This document shows, in pieces, positions 35,575 to 44,836 of a stretch of 52,832 bases of DNA. Where the stretch lies: NCBI GenBank assembly GCA_903887325.1, contig CAISPG010000074.1, forward strand, positions 1 through 52,832, read 5' to 3'. This DNA is from an uncultured Burkholderiales bacterium. GTDB lineage: Bacteria > Pseudomonadota > Gammaproteobacteria > Burkholderiales > Burkholderiaceae_C. Below the pieces are notes generated by a model. It did no database searches and was not told where the DNA came from. It saw only the letters and a list, made by a program, of their open reading frames with translations. Both the position numbers and the translations under genes were made by a program. Numbering within the stretch: the first letter of the stretch is position 1; the number at the start of each line of letters is the position of its first letter.

Positions 35575-36891
35575 CTAGGCCATTCGTCCCGGCAACCAAA
35601 GCGCAATCATGGGGAACGCGATCAAGATGATCAAACGCAGTATGTCGGTCAGTACAAACGGAATCACGCCTTTAAAGATGGTAATGAAGCTCACGTCATG
35701 CACCACACTCTTAATCACAAACACATTCATGCCCACTGGCGGATGAATCAATCCCAACTCCACCGTCATCACAATGATGATGCCAAACCAAATCGGGTCA
35801 AAGCCCAGTTGCACGATCACCGGAAAAATGATGGGCACAGTGAGGATGATCATCGCCATCGCATCCATCAGACAGCCCAGCACCAAGTACATCAGCATGA
35901 TCAGCGCCAACACGCCATACGAACCCAAGCCCAGTTGCGTCAGAAAGCCGGTCAGCTTTTGCGGGGTTTGGGTGATGGTGAGAAAGTAGCCGAAGATCAA
36001 GGCGCCAATCAACACGGTGAACACCGCTGCTGCGGTGCGGGTGGCTGACAACAGCGCTTCCAAAATGCCTGCGCGGTCGAGTTTGCCGCGCAACACGCCG
36101 AGCAAAAACGCGCCAGTCGCGCCCACGCCACCGGCCTCTGTCGGCGTGAAAAACCCGCCATACAAACCGCCGATTACAAACACAAACAACAGCAACGGAG
36201 CCCAGACATCTTTGAGGCCGGCAAAGCGTTCGGCCCAAGTGGTGGTTTCGCCGCGCGGCAACCAATCGGGGCGCACGCGCACGATGATGAAGATGGTCAA
36301 CACGTACATGCCCATGGCCAGCAAGCCCGGGATGATGCCCGCCATGAACAGCTTGCCAATGTCTTGCTGGGTGAGGATGGCGTAGACCGCCAGCACGGTG
36401 GACGGCGGCAGCATGGCACCGAGCGTGCCGCCTGCGGCAATCACGCCGGTGGAGAAGGATTGCGGATAACCGAAGCGGCGCATCTCGGGGTAGGCCACCG
36501 ATGAAAACGTGGCAGCTGTCGCCACCGACGAGCCGCATATCGCAGCAAAACCACCGCAGGCCAGCACGGTTGCCACGCCCAAGCCACCACGCAAATGGCC
36601 GATGAAGGCATTGGCTGCGCGAAACAGTTCGCGGCTCACGCCCGACACAGAAACAAATGCGCCCATCAACATGAACATGGGAATCACGCCAAAGGTGTAG
36701 TCGGTGACGGTGCGCATCGAGGTCTGGCCGATCAGCTTCAAAGCCGGACCGCTGCCCGCGATGTAGCTATAGCCGCACACGCCCACCAAGCCCATGGCCA
36801 TGCCGACCGGCACGCGCAACAGCATGAGGGTGAACAAGGCGACAAAGCCGATGACGGCCACCGCGTCGGGGCTGAGGTTCATCAAGTCCAT
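35575..36891 (-). CDS. dctM: TRAP transporter large permease (DctM type)
   Basis: The 438-residue inner-membrane protein has about 12 hydrophobic segments and the DctM patterns GSSVATAATFSSVAYPEM and MLPPSTVLAVYAI. It is the ion-coupled channel part of a TRAP uptake system for carboxylates. Its ATG lies two bases beyond the dctQ stop. The 3' end abuts the dispersed repeat. Confidence 0.92.
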   Translation of the reverse strand: MDLMNLSPDAVAVIGFVALFTLMLLRVPVGMAMGLVGVCGYSYIAGSGPALKLIGQTSMRTVTDYTFGVIPMFMLMGAFVSVSGVSRELFRAANAFIGHLRGGLGVATVLACGGFAAICGSSVATAATFSSVAYPEMRRFGYPQSFSTGVIAAGGTLGAMLPPSTVLAVYAILTQQDIGKLFMAGIIPGLLAMGMYVLTIFIIVRVRPDWLPRGETTTWAERFAGLKDVWAPLLLFVFVIGGLYGGFFTPTEAGGVGATGAFLLGVLRGKLDRAGILEALLSATRTAAAVFTVLIGALIFGYFLTITQTPQKLTGFLTQLGLGSYGVLALIMLMYLVLGCLMDAMAMIILTVPIIFPVIVQLGFDPIWFGIIIVMTVELGLIHPPVGMNVFVIKSVVHDVSFITIFKGVIPFVLTDILRLIILIAFPMIALWLPGRMA

Positions 36892-36892
36892 G

Positions 36893-37408
36893 TCAGTGCC
36901 CCGCGCCAGTAGTGGGGGCCAGTGCTTGCGGGTCGGCGATCAAGCGCCAAGTGCGTATCGCAATCAACAGCACCGCGCACACGTCGCCCATCCAGGCGAC
37001 GGCGAAAAACGGCCATGTGGGCAAATTCAAATCGTAGGTTTGCACATGGTCCCGGTAGGTGTTAGCCACTTTGTCAAACAGCATGATGGTTTGCACTGTG
37101 ACCACCAACAACAACACCAGCGTGGCAAACACATCTATCCATCGTTTGTAACGCGGACTGGCGTGCGTCCACAGCAAATCTACTGTGATATGACCGCCTC
37201 TGTAACTGGTGGCGGCAATGCCCCAAAAAATCAGAATGCCCAGCAGCATGCGACCAAAGTCGTAACTGTCGGGGATGGAGGTATCGAAGAATTTGCGCAG
37301 CATAACGGCGATGAAAATGTTCGCCGCGACGATGCCGACGAACATGGCGGCCAACCATTCGATGGTGTCAATGATCCGGTCGAACGGGCTTTTGCTGGGC
37401 TGGCTCAT
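36893..37408 (-). CDS. dctQ: TRAP transporter small permease (DctQ type)
   Basis: The 171-residue protein has four hydrophobic segments with the usual DctQ core FGRMLLGILIFWGIAATSYR and GGHITVDLLW. It partners DctM in the membrane. It lies between dctP and dctM in tight array, so one transcript is expected. Confidence 0.9.
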   Translation of the reverse strand: MSQPSKSPFDRIIDTIEWLAAMFVGIVAANIFIAVMLRKFFDTSIPDSYDFGRMLLGILIFWGIAATSYRGGHITVDLLWTHASPRYKRWIDVFATLVLLLVVTVQTIMLFDKVANTYRDHVQTYDLNLPTWPFFAVAWMGDVCAVLLIAIRTWRLIADPQALAPTTGAGH

Positions 37409-37417
37409 GTCAGTGTC

Positions 37418-38458
37418 TTACATCGCAGATTTGTATTTGCTCAGGCTTTGCTGCAAGGCTTTCATCACAGCGGTCGGGTCATCGCCGCGTTTTTTCACTT
37501 CGTCTGCCCATTGCTGTCTGACCGGTGCCACGGCGGTTTTCCAAGCGGCGAGTTGGTCCGGGGTGAGCGAGTAAATATCGCGGTTGGCTTTGTCGGCCAT
37601 CAGCTTGGTGCGACCGCCGATTTCAAAGTCAGCCCAGGCCGTGCCAATTTTTTCTGCCCATTCGCTGGTGCAATGGCTGTCCACCGCTTGTTTTTGTGCC
37701 GCCGACAAGCTGTTGTATTTGTCTAAGTTCATCACCCAGACAAACGGTGTCACATACAGCGGCACGTCCATGTGGAACTTGACCACTTTGTCGATGCCGA
37801 ACAAAGTGAGTGAGCCCCAGGGGAAGGTGATGGCATCGGCCACGCCGCGCTCAATCGCGTCGCGTGCTTCGGGTGCGGAGGCCTGCACATTGGTGCCGCC
37901 CAATAGCGTCACCATCTGGCCGATGGTTGAGGTGGCAGGGCGGATTTTCATGCCTTTCATGTCGGCGGGCATCAGCACTTTTTTGCGTGAATGCAATGCG
38001 CCGGGGTCGTGCGCAAACGCAAAACAGAATTTGACCTCTTTCATTTCTTTGGCGGCGTAGGCGCGGTACCAAGCGTCAATGGCGGCTGAACCGGCTTTGG
38101 CATTGCTGATCTCAAACGGCAGAGAAGCTGCGGCAAAAATCGGGAAGCGGCCCGGCTGGTAGCCGGGGTTCACAAACGCAAAATCGGTCAGACCGTCGCG
38201 CGCCATGTCGTAATGGTCCATGGCTTTGCCGAGTTGTTCGGAAGGAAACAAGGTCGGGTTGATGCTGCCACCCGAGGCTTTTTTCAAGCTGTCTATCCAG
38301 GTTTGCACCGCCGGGTTCAAGGCGTGTTGCGCCGGTACCCAGGTAGATACGCGCACTTGTTGAACTTTGTCTTGCGCTTGACCAAGGGTGTGTAAGCCGA
38401 GCAAGCACAAGGTCAACAAACTGAAGCGGTGAAATCGGCGTGAAATACGGTTGTTCAT
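37418..38458 (-). CDS. dctP: TRAP transporter substrate-binding protein (DctP type)
   Basis: The 346-residue periplasmic protein has a signal peptide (SLLTLCLLGLHTLGQAQ) and DctP-family segments: FPSEQLGKAMDHYDMARDGL, a ligand-arginine region MKIRPATSTIGQM, and AITFPWGSLTLFGIDKV. ATG 38458 is chosen so the signal peptide is N-terminal. The cargo is unknown; TRAP proteins of this form bind keto acids or other monocarboxylates. It lies 90 bases after iorB on the same strand. Confidence 0.9.
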   Translation of the reverse strand: MNNRISRRFHRFSLLTLCLLGLHTLGQAQDKVQQVRVSTWVPAQHALNPAVQTWIDSLKKASGGSINPTLFPSEQLGKAMDHYDMARDGLTDFAFVNPGYQPGRFPIFAAASLPFEISNAKAGSAAIDAWYRAYAAKEMKEVKFCFAFAHDPGALHSRKKVLMPADMKGMKIRPATSTIGQMVTLLGGTNVQASAPEARDAIERGVADAITFPWGSLTLFGIDKVVKFHMDVPLYVTPFVWVMNLDKYNSLSAAQKQAVDSHCTSEWAEKIGTAWADFEIGGRTKLMADKANRDIYSLTPDQLAAWKTAVAPVRQQWADEVKKRGDDPTAVMKALQQSLSKYKSAM

Positions 38459-38548
38459 GGCAGTAGACAAAGAGTTATCGATCAATTGAAGAGGATAACC
38501 CACCGAGCAGACAGAACCTGTTGGTGTCTGCCCTTGAAAAGCGCTGTG

Positions 38549-40120
38549 TCAATCGGCTTTGCTGGGACCGGCTGAACGTATGAAACGCAGCGGTTGTTCT
38601 AGCGGTGGTCGCTTGGCCACGCCCAGCGCGTGCAACTTGCCATCCAAGGCCAAGCCTGCCTCGTCGGTCAATGCGGCTTCGCGGGCTTGGCGCACAGCAT
38701 CGGCACGCCACTGCGGCGACGGGTTCACGGTGGCAGGTGCCAGGTGTTGCAACAGGTGTTGCAGATTGCGCTTGGCGCGTTCGTTGGTGCTGCCATAGCC
38801 TTTGATCAATCGGCCGCACAGGGCTAACTGCAAGCCCAGCCCATGGTCTTCACGCAGGCCGGTGCACACGGCATCCAACCATTGCTGTATGTCGTGTTGT
38901 TCCACGGCGAAGCGGCTGCCCAATGGACGCAGCCATTTCAAACCAGCCAGCAAGCGCAAGGCGAGCATGCCACTCACCGAATGCGAGCCGATCTTCAAGG
39001 GCAAGGCCAAAGGCTCGCGGCCTCTCATGACACGCGCTTTGTCAAAGCGCAGCACAGGCGCGGCCAGCCAAGCGGGCAGCAGCGCAGCGAACTCGGGCAC
39101 GCCGGGTTTGAAATGTTCATACACGCGCAGCAATTCGCCGTCTTGTTGCTTTACTTCCAAGGCGACACGTTGCCTGCGGCTGGCGCGGCTTTTCAAATCT
39201 GCGACACGCACGATGTCATCAAACGCCATCCACAGTGCCAACCAGCGTGCGGCTTCGCGGCTGGCTGAGTAGCCGTTGACATGCAAAGGGTCGATGGCGT
39301 TTTCCGCATCCAGCACTTGCTGTAAGCGCTGCACGTAACGCATGGCGTAATTGCGGTGTTGGTAATCGCACAGGCGGGCAAAACCCAAAGTGGCGAGTTC
39401 ACGTACGGGGGCCGGAAAACCATCAAGTGCGGGTTCATCAGCGACAGGCGTTGCCTTGTCGGCTTGGTCATCAGCGAGCATGGCTTGCACGGTTTGCATG
39501 TGGTGCACCCTTTCAAACGCGGCTGCAAAACCGCGCAAGCTGGCGGCACTGCTGCCACCCGGACCAATGGTGGCTTCGTAATGTTTGCGCGACATGGGAA
39601 ACACACCGCTGGCTGCGATCACACCCAGCATCACCGCGCTGACCATGGTGCCTTGCTCTTTGGCCATGGCGGAAAAATCCCAGACCTGCGACTCATGAGA
39701 AAACTGCTTGATCAGATCCAGCAAGGGCTGCACATCTAAGCGGCCATCGCCCATGGGCATGCGCTCAAGCGTCGTCAAACTGCGCGACGATGAACTGAAG
39801 ACACGGGTGCGATCGGCAGACACCAGACCGAGTGAAATTTGCCGCGCGGTCTCCAGCAACTCTGTCGACACCAAAGCATCTAAGGCACCGGGCACTGGGT
39901 TCAAGCTGAACACCGGTTGTTTGCCGTTCAATTCGCTCAATGGCGTGGGCAACACTTCAATGTAATAGGTGGTTGCACCCGTGCGTTGCGCCACGCCGGG
40001 AATAGACGTGCTTTGCGCCGGGAAGCCTGCACGCCGCGCCGTGTCCATCAGCCATTCGCTGAGCACACCGCCGCCTTCGCCGCCCAAGGCGCATACCAAC
40101 AAGCTGACAGGCTGTGTCAT
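38549..40120 (-). CDS. iorB: Indolepyruvate oxidoreductase subunit beta (IorB), long form
   Basis: The 523-residue protein has an N-terminal gamma-type pyruvate-oxidoreductase domain (CALGGEGGGVLSEWLMDTAR, STSIPGVAQRTGATTYYIE) and a large C-terminal extension (DUF6537 type) not present in the short archaeal IorB. It works with IorA on aryl-pyruvates from aromatic amino acid breakdown, forming aryl-acetyl-CoA. The ATG at 40120 overlaps the iorA stop by four bases, which implies coupled synthesis of a complex. Confidence 0.85.
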   Translation of the reverse strand: MTQPVSLLVCALGGEGGGVLSEWLMDTARRAGFPAQSTSIPGVAQRTGATTYYIEVLPTPLSELNGKQPVFSLNPVPGALDALVSTELLETARQISLGLVSADRTRVFSSSSRSLTTLERMPMGDGRLDVQPLLDLIKQFSHESQVWDFSAMAKEQGTMVSAVMLGVIAASGVFPMSRKHYEATIGPGGSSAASLRGFAAAFERVHHMQTVQAMLADDQADKATPVADEPALDGFPAPVRELATLGFARLCDYQHRNYAMRYVQRLQQVLDAENAIDPLHVNGYSASREAARWLALWMAFDDIVRVADLKSRASRRQRVALEVKQQDGELLRVYEHFKPGVPEFAALLPAWLAAPVLRFDKARVMRGREPLALPLKIGSHSVSGMLALRLLAGLKWLRPLGSRFAVEQHDIQQWLDAVCTGLREDHGLGLQLALCGRLIKGYGSTNERAKRNLQHLLQHLAPATVNPSPQWRADAVRQAREAALTDEAGLALDGKLHALGVAKRPPLEQPLRFIRSAGPSKAD

Positions 40121-42273
40121 GCGGTTTGCATGGCGCGCACCAGCCTCGTTTGCAGACCGGCCCACAGGCTTTCAAACAGCCCGGGGTTTTGAACAATTTC
40201 TGCTCTGTAAAAACTCGGGCATAAGGTGGCCGCGTGTGCGTTTTCGCCGCACAAACCGCAGCCAACGCAGCCATCAATGACGGTAGCCACCGGGTCGACT
40301 TTGAGAGGGTCCGGGTTGTCTTTGAGCGTGAGTGTGGGGCAGCCGGACAGGCGTATGCAGGCATGGTCGCCGTTGCAGACATCTTCGTCCACGCCGTATT
40401 TCACGCGAACGACGCGCTTGCCTTTTTTCAGCAGCGATTGGATCCAAGGTTTGATGCGGCGCTGGCGCTCAAGCTGGCATTCGCCCTCGGCGATGATGAC
40501 TTTCAAGCCGTTGAACTCAGACGTGAACGCTTCTTTCAGCAAAGCTTTGACATGCGCGACTTCATAGGTGTGCACCGTCTTCAACCATTGCACACCCAAG
40601 CCTTGCAACGTGGACTCGATCGTCATATTCGTGTGCGACAAGCTCGTGTGCTTATCGGCAGCAGCTTGCTTTTCTGCTTCCATCGGTGTCGAGATGATGT
40701 CTTGCGTGCCGGTCGCTGACGTGTAGCCGTTTTTGAAAATCAGCAGCACCGCGTCGTCGCCGTTGAACAAAGCACTTTGCACACCAGTAAGCAAACCGTT
40801 GTGCCAGAAGCCACCGTCACCCATTATGGCCAGCGTGCGTCTTTGCATCATGGGCGACACACCGGCGCGGCTCGCCAAACTCATGCCGTAACCCAGTATC
40901 GAATGCCCGGTGGAAAACGGCTCAAACGTGCCTAATGCGTGACAGCCGATGTCGGCGGCGATATGCAAATCACCTATCTCTTGTTGCACCAGTTTCAATG
41001 CAGAAAACACCGGACGCTCCGGGCAACCTATGCAAAAACCCGGTGGACGCGCGGGCAGCGCTTGACCCAAAGCACGGGCCACATCGGCGCGGCGTTGCTG
41101 TAAATCCAGTGACCACTGTGCACCGGTTTGTGCTGAGTCGGCGGACAGGTACTTGGCGATGAAAGGGGACAAGCCACTGGTGATGGCTTCGACGTTGTAT
41201 TCACCCGCGGCGGGCAACAGGTCTTTGCCGTGCAAGGGTGTGTTGATGCCACGGCGTCGCAATTGCGTGGCGATGTCTTGTTCGATGTACTCGGGCTGGC
41301 CTTCTTCCACCACCAGCACCGCGCGTTTGCCTTGACAAAAATCCGCGATCTGCTCCGGCACCAGCGGGTAGGTGACGTTCAGCACCAGCATGGGTATGTC
41401 GGATTCACCAAAGGCATTCGCCAGCCCCAGCAATTGCAGGCTGCGCAGCAAGCTGTTGTACAAACCGCCTTGCACGATCAAACCTAAATCAGCGTGTTGT
41501 TTGCCCGGCATCAACTCGTTCAAACCGTGTTTGACGATGTACTCACGCGCCGCCGGAATGCGTTCTTCGAGCTTGCGTTTTTCTTGTTTGAAGGTGACCG
41601 GCGGGTGCGCCAAGCGCATGTAATCGAACTTGGCCGGTTCGGCCATGAGGTGGCGGGTCGACACCGCCGGTGCGCGGTTGGTCTTGGCAACAAAACTGCC
41701 GCGCACATGGCAGGCGCGTATGCGCAACTCCAATATGCAAGGCATGTTCGATGCTTCGGACAGCGCGAAACCGTGTTCCACCATGTCGACCATGCGGCTC
41801 AAATCCGGACGCGGGTCGAGCAAACACAGTGTGCTTTTCAGCGCATACGCATGGGTGCGCTCTTGAATGACGGAGGCACCTTCGCCATAGTCCTCGCCGA
41901 CCACGATCAATGCACCACCGACCACGCCGGGCGAAGCCAGATTCGACAAAGCATCACTGGCCACGTTGGTGCCGACTATGGATTTCCAAGTGACCGCGCC
42001 GCGCAAGGGGTAATGGATGCTGGCACCGAGCATGGCAGCAGCAGAGGCTTCGTTGGAACAGGCTTCGACATGCACGCCGAGTTCTTGCATCAGCGGTTTG
42101 GCCTGCACCATCACATCCAACAAATGGGATACCGGTGCGCCTTGGTAGCCGCCGACATAGGCCACGCCGGATTGCAACAAGGCTTTGGTGACCGCCAGAA
42201 TGCCTTCGCCGTGAAAACGTTCGCCGTCACCCAAACGCAGTGACTTGATTTCTTCAACAAATGAAACTTCCAA
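40117..42273 (-). CDS. iorA: Indolepyruvate ferredoxin oxidoreductase subunit alpha (IorA)
   Basis: The 718-residue protein has the pyrimidine-binding N-terminal domain (GGYQGAPVSHLLDVMV), the thiamine diphosphate motif GDGGFWHNG from residue 485, and C-terminal iron-sulfur motifs: CNGDHACIRLSGCP, an unusual spacing, and CVGCGLC with CP. Translation most likely starts at TTG 42273: CAGGGAG at 42281-42287 is seven bases upstream and LEVSFVEEIKSLRLGDGERF matches the family start. Longer in-frame sequence to 42390 is not conserved-looking. It would pass electrons to ferredoxin. Confidence 0.88.
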   Translation of the reverse strand: MEVSFVEEIKSLRLGDGERFHGEGILAVTKALLQSGVAYVGGYQGAPVSHLLDVMVQAKPLMQELGVHVEACSNEASAAAMLGASIHYPLRGAVTWKSIVGTNVASDALSNLASPGVVGGALIVVGEDYGEGASVIQERTHAYALKSTLCLLDPRPDLSRMVDMVEHGFALSEASNMPCILELRIRACHVRGSFVAKTNRAPAVSTRHLMAEPAKFDYMRLAHPPVTFKQEKRKLEERIPAAREYIVKHGLNELMPGKQHADLGLIVQGGLYNSLLRSLQLLGLANAFGESDIPMLVLNVTYPLVPEQIADFCQGKRAVLVVEEGQPEYIEQDIATQLRRRGINTPLHGKDLLPAAGEYNVEAITSGLSPFIAKYLSADSAQTGAQWSLDLQQRRADVARALGQALPARPPGFCIGCPERPVFSALKLVQQEIGDLHIAADIGCHALGTFEPFSTGHSILGYGMSLASRAGVSPMMQRRTLAIMGDGGFWHNGLLTGVQSALFNGDDAVLLIFKNGYTSATGTQDIISTPMEAEKQAAADKHTSLSHTNMTIESTLQGLGVQWLKTVHTYEVAHVKALLKEAFTSEFNGLKVIIAEGECQLERQRRIKPWIQSLLKKGKRVVRVKYGVDEDVCNGDHACIRLSGCPTLTLKDNPDPLKVDPVATVIDGCVGCGLCGENAHAATLCPSFYRAEIVQNPGLFESLWAGLQTRLVRAMQTA

Positions 42274-42363
42274 ACGGCTACTCCCTGTGAATGCCTGAGC
42301 TTGCTGTCGACGCTCTCGGCAAGAGCCATCATAGAAGACAGTGCTGCGTGTTAGATTTACCGC

Positions 42364-43437
42364 ATGAATGCATCTTCTGACAATACACAACCCCGATTGA
42401 CTTCACTGGCCCACGGCGGCGGCTGCGGCTGCAAGATCGCGCCCGGCTTGCTGCGCGACATCCTCTCGAACATGAAAGGCTTTGCGCTGCCGCCGCAATT
42501 GCTGGTCGGCATTGACACCTCGGACGATGCGGCGGTGTATTTGCTCAACGACCAGCAAGCGCTGATAGCCACGACAGACTTTTTCATGCCGGTGGTCGAC
42601 GACCCGTTTGACTTCGGCCGCATCGCCGCGACCAACGCCATCAGCGATGTGTACGCCATGGGCGGCACGCCTATTTTTGCGTTGGCGCTGGTCGGTATGC
42701 CTGTCAATGTGCTCAGCACTGACACCATAGGACAGATATTGGCTGGCGGACAAAGCGTGTGTCAGGCCGCAGGCATACCTATCGCAGGAGGCCACAGCAT
42801 TGATTCCGTAGAACCGATTTACGGTTTGGTGGTGCTGGGCTTGGCGCATCCAAGCCGCATCAAGCGCAATGCCTCAGCGCAGGCAGGTGACGTATTGGTG
42901 CTGGGCAAGCCGCTGGGTGTGGGTGTGTTGTCTGCGGCTTTGAAAAAAGAACAGCTGTCTGCTGAAGGCTATGCGCAATTGATTGCCACGACCACGCGCT
43001 TGAACACGCCCGGCCCGGAGCTGGCAGCGATTGACGGCGTCCACGCTTTGACCGATGTCACCGGCTTTGGGCTGGCCGGTCATGCGCTGGAGTTGGCGCG
43101 TGGCTCGGGTTTGGATGTACATATTGATTGGTCTCAAGTGCCCTTGCTCGATGGTGTGCGCGAACTGGCGCAACAAGGTCATATCACCGGCGCTTCAGCA
43201 CGTAACTGGAGCGGTTACGGCGCGGACGTGCAATTGCCCGCCAGCGGTTTTGATGCGATGGACCAAGCCTTGTTGAGTGACCCGCAGACCAGCGGCGGCT
43301 TGCTGGTCAGTTGTGCGCCTGAATCACTTGACGCCGTGATGGCGGTGTTTGAGCGACACGGGTTTGCGCAGGCGGCGGTGGTCGGGCAGGTGGCCCCTCA
43401 AACAGGTGAACACCCGGGATTGAAAGTTTCTAATTAA
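42364..43437 (+). CDS. selD: Selenide, water dikinase
   Basis: SelD makes selenophosphate from selenide and ATP, the selenium donor for selenocysteine and selenouridine. The 357-residue product has HGGGCGCK at 17-24, with C21 and K24 matching the catalytic pair of the E. coli enzyme; the site is cysteine, not selenocysteine. DVTGFGLAGHALELA and DPQTSGGLL are also typical. No selA, selB or selU is in the window, so which selenium pathway it serves cannot be said. Confidence 0.94.
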   Translation: MNASSDNTQPRLTSLAHGGGCGCKIAPGLLRDILSNMKGFALPPQLLVGIDTSDDAAVYLLNDQQALIATTDFFMPVVDDPFDFGRIAATNAISDVYAMGGTPIFALALVGMPVNVLSTDTIGQILAGGQSVCQAAGIPIAGGHSIDSVEPIYGLVVLGLAHPSRIKRNASAQAGDVLVLGKPLGVGVLSAALKKEQLSAEGYAQLIATTTRLNTPGPELAAIDGVHALTDVTGFGLAGHALELARGSGLDVHIDWSQVPLLDGVRELAQQGHITGASARNWSGYGADVQLPASGFDAMDQALLSDPQTSGGLLVSCAPESLDAVMAVFERHGFAQAAVVGQVAPQTGEHPGLKVSN

Positions 43438-43500
43438 CTATTCATAAAAAATTTTAAACCATTGAAAATATTGATAAAATATAAATTTTATCTATTCATA
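43438..43500. promoter_or_regulatory. AT-rich palindrome flanked by direct repeats before the HipA-like gene
   Basis: GATAAAAT-ATAA-ATTTTATC (43473-43492) is a perfect inverted repeat with 8-base arms. The 9-base CTATTCATA occurs at 43438-43446 and again at 43492-43500. The interval is far richer in A and T than its surroundings and ends 10 bases before the start codon of a protein with an N-terminal DNA-binding domain, so an autoregulatory operator is likely. Confidence 0.6.
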
Positions 43501-43510
43501 TATTTATTCA

Positions 43511-44830
43511 ATGGACGGCCTTTCCGTGTTGACTGAACGTGTACTGCAGGTGCTGCACCAAGTAGGTGGTGTTGGCACCAGCACAGAGTTACAAACCCGT
43601 TTGGGCTTGAGTCAGCCAACGGTGTCACGCGCCTTGACTGCGCTGATCAAGCAAGGCCGCTTGCTCAAAGTCGGCGCTGCGCGGTCGCAGCAATACCTGT
43701 TGCCGCGCCATATTGAAGGCGTGGGCTCGCAAATTGGCATTGTTCGCGTGGACACGCAAGGGCGTGTCAGTCCGTTTGCCCGCATGGTGGCGCTGCCGGG
43801 CGGGCGTTTCTGGGTCAACGAAGCCGATGGCCTGACCCAAATACATGATGGCTTGCCTTGGTTTTTGGACGATATGCGACCGCAAGGCTTCATGGGTCAG
43901 ACTTTTGTGCAAAAACACCCCGAGCTGTCTTTGCCCGCCGATTTGCGTCATTGGAACGACGATCACGCGCTCAAAGCCATGGTGCTGGCCGGTGACGATT
44001 TGCCGGGCAATTTGATCGTGGGCGAGCAAGCCTTGGCCGGCTATCTCAGCGGGGCCAGACAAACCGCCGTGGTGCAACAACCCGAGGTGGACTATCCCCG
44101 ACTGGCCATGCTCGCCATGCAAGGCGCGCAGCCGGGTTCATCGGCGGGTGGCGAACAGCCGAAGTTTTCCGCCCTGGTAAACGGACAGGCCATGCTGGTC
44201 AAGTTTTCCCCGTCGGGCGATGCGCCCGGGGATGAACGCAGCCGCGATTTGCTGGTGTGCGAGCACCTGGCCTTGCAGACCTTGGCGGCAGCGGGATTGC
44301 CGGCCGCTGAGTCGCAGATCGTGATCGCAGGCGGGCGTGTGTTTTTGCAGTCCAAGCGATTTGACAGAACTGACAAAGGCCGCATAGGCATGGTGTCGCT
44401 GCTGGTCTACGACGCCCAGTATGTGGGTGAAATGGATAACTGGTCAGCAACGGCACAGCGTATGGCGGCGCGCCAATTGATGACCTCGCAAGACGCTCAA
44501 CAACTGCAATTACTGGAAGCCTACGGCTTGTTGATTGCCAATACCGACAGGCATTACGGCAATATTTCGTTTTTGCTTGAGGACGACGATTGGCGCTTAT
44601 CGCCTACCTACGACATGTTGCCTATGTTTTATGCGCCGGTGAAAGGTGAATTGGTAGAGCGTGATTTTGCTGCCCGTAAATTACAACCGAGCTCTCAAAC
44701 CCTGACGGTGTGGCCGCTAGCCAAGCAATTGGCGCAACAGTTTTGGCAAAGCGTTGCCGCCGATGCGCGCGTGTCAGACGCATTCAAAGCATTGGCGCTG
44801 GCAAACGCAGAAGCAGTCGAAAAGCTGTGA
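43511..44830 (+). CDS. HipA-family kinase fused to a winged helix (YjjJ-like)
   Basis: Residues 1-65 form a MarR-like winged helix (LQTRLGLSQPTVSRALTALIKQGRLLK). A HipA-type kinase follows: GGEQPKFSALVNG in the ATP-binding region, catalytic D346 in NTDRHYGN and metal-binding D368 in TYDMLP. HipA toxins phosphorylate tRNA synthetases and cause persistence. Classical systems use a separate HipB; here the DNA-binding part is in the same chain, as in E. coli YjjJ, whose length (about 443) is close to the 439 residues seen. No hipB gene is next to it. Confidence 0.82.
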   Translation: MDGLSVLTERVLQVLHQVGGVGTSTELQTRLGLSQPTVSRALTALIKQGRLLKVGAARSQQYLLPRHIEGVGSQIGIVRVDTQGRVSPFARMVALPGGRFWVNEADGLTQIHDGLPWFLDDMRPQGFMGQTFVQKHPELSLPADLRHWNDDHALKAMVLAGDDLPGNLIVGEQALAGYLSGARQTAVVQQPEVDYPRLAMLAMQGAQPGSSAGGEQPKFSALVNGQAMLVKFSPSGDAPGDERSRDLLVCEHLALQTLAAAGLPAAESQIVIAGGRVFLQSKRFDRTDKGRIGMVSLLVYDAQYVGEMDNWSATAQRMAARQLMTSQDAQQLQLLEAYGLLIANTDRHYGNISFLLEDDDWRLSPTYDMLPMFYAPVKGELVERDFAARKLQPSSQTLTVWPLAKQLAQQFWQSVAADARVSDAFKALALANAEAVEKL

Positions 44831-44836
44831 GTCTGT

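Noticed and set aside
42364-43437. SelD as a selenoprotein with an in-frame UGA
   Set aside because: The active-site codon is TGC (cysteine) and the frame has no internal TGA.
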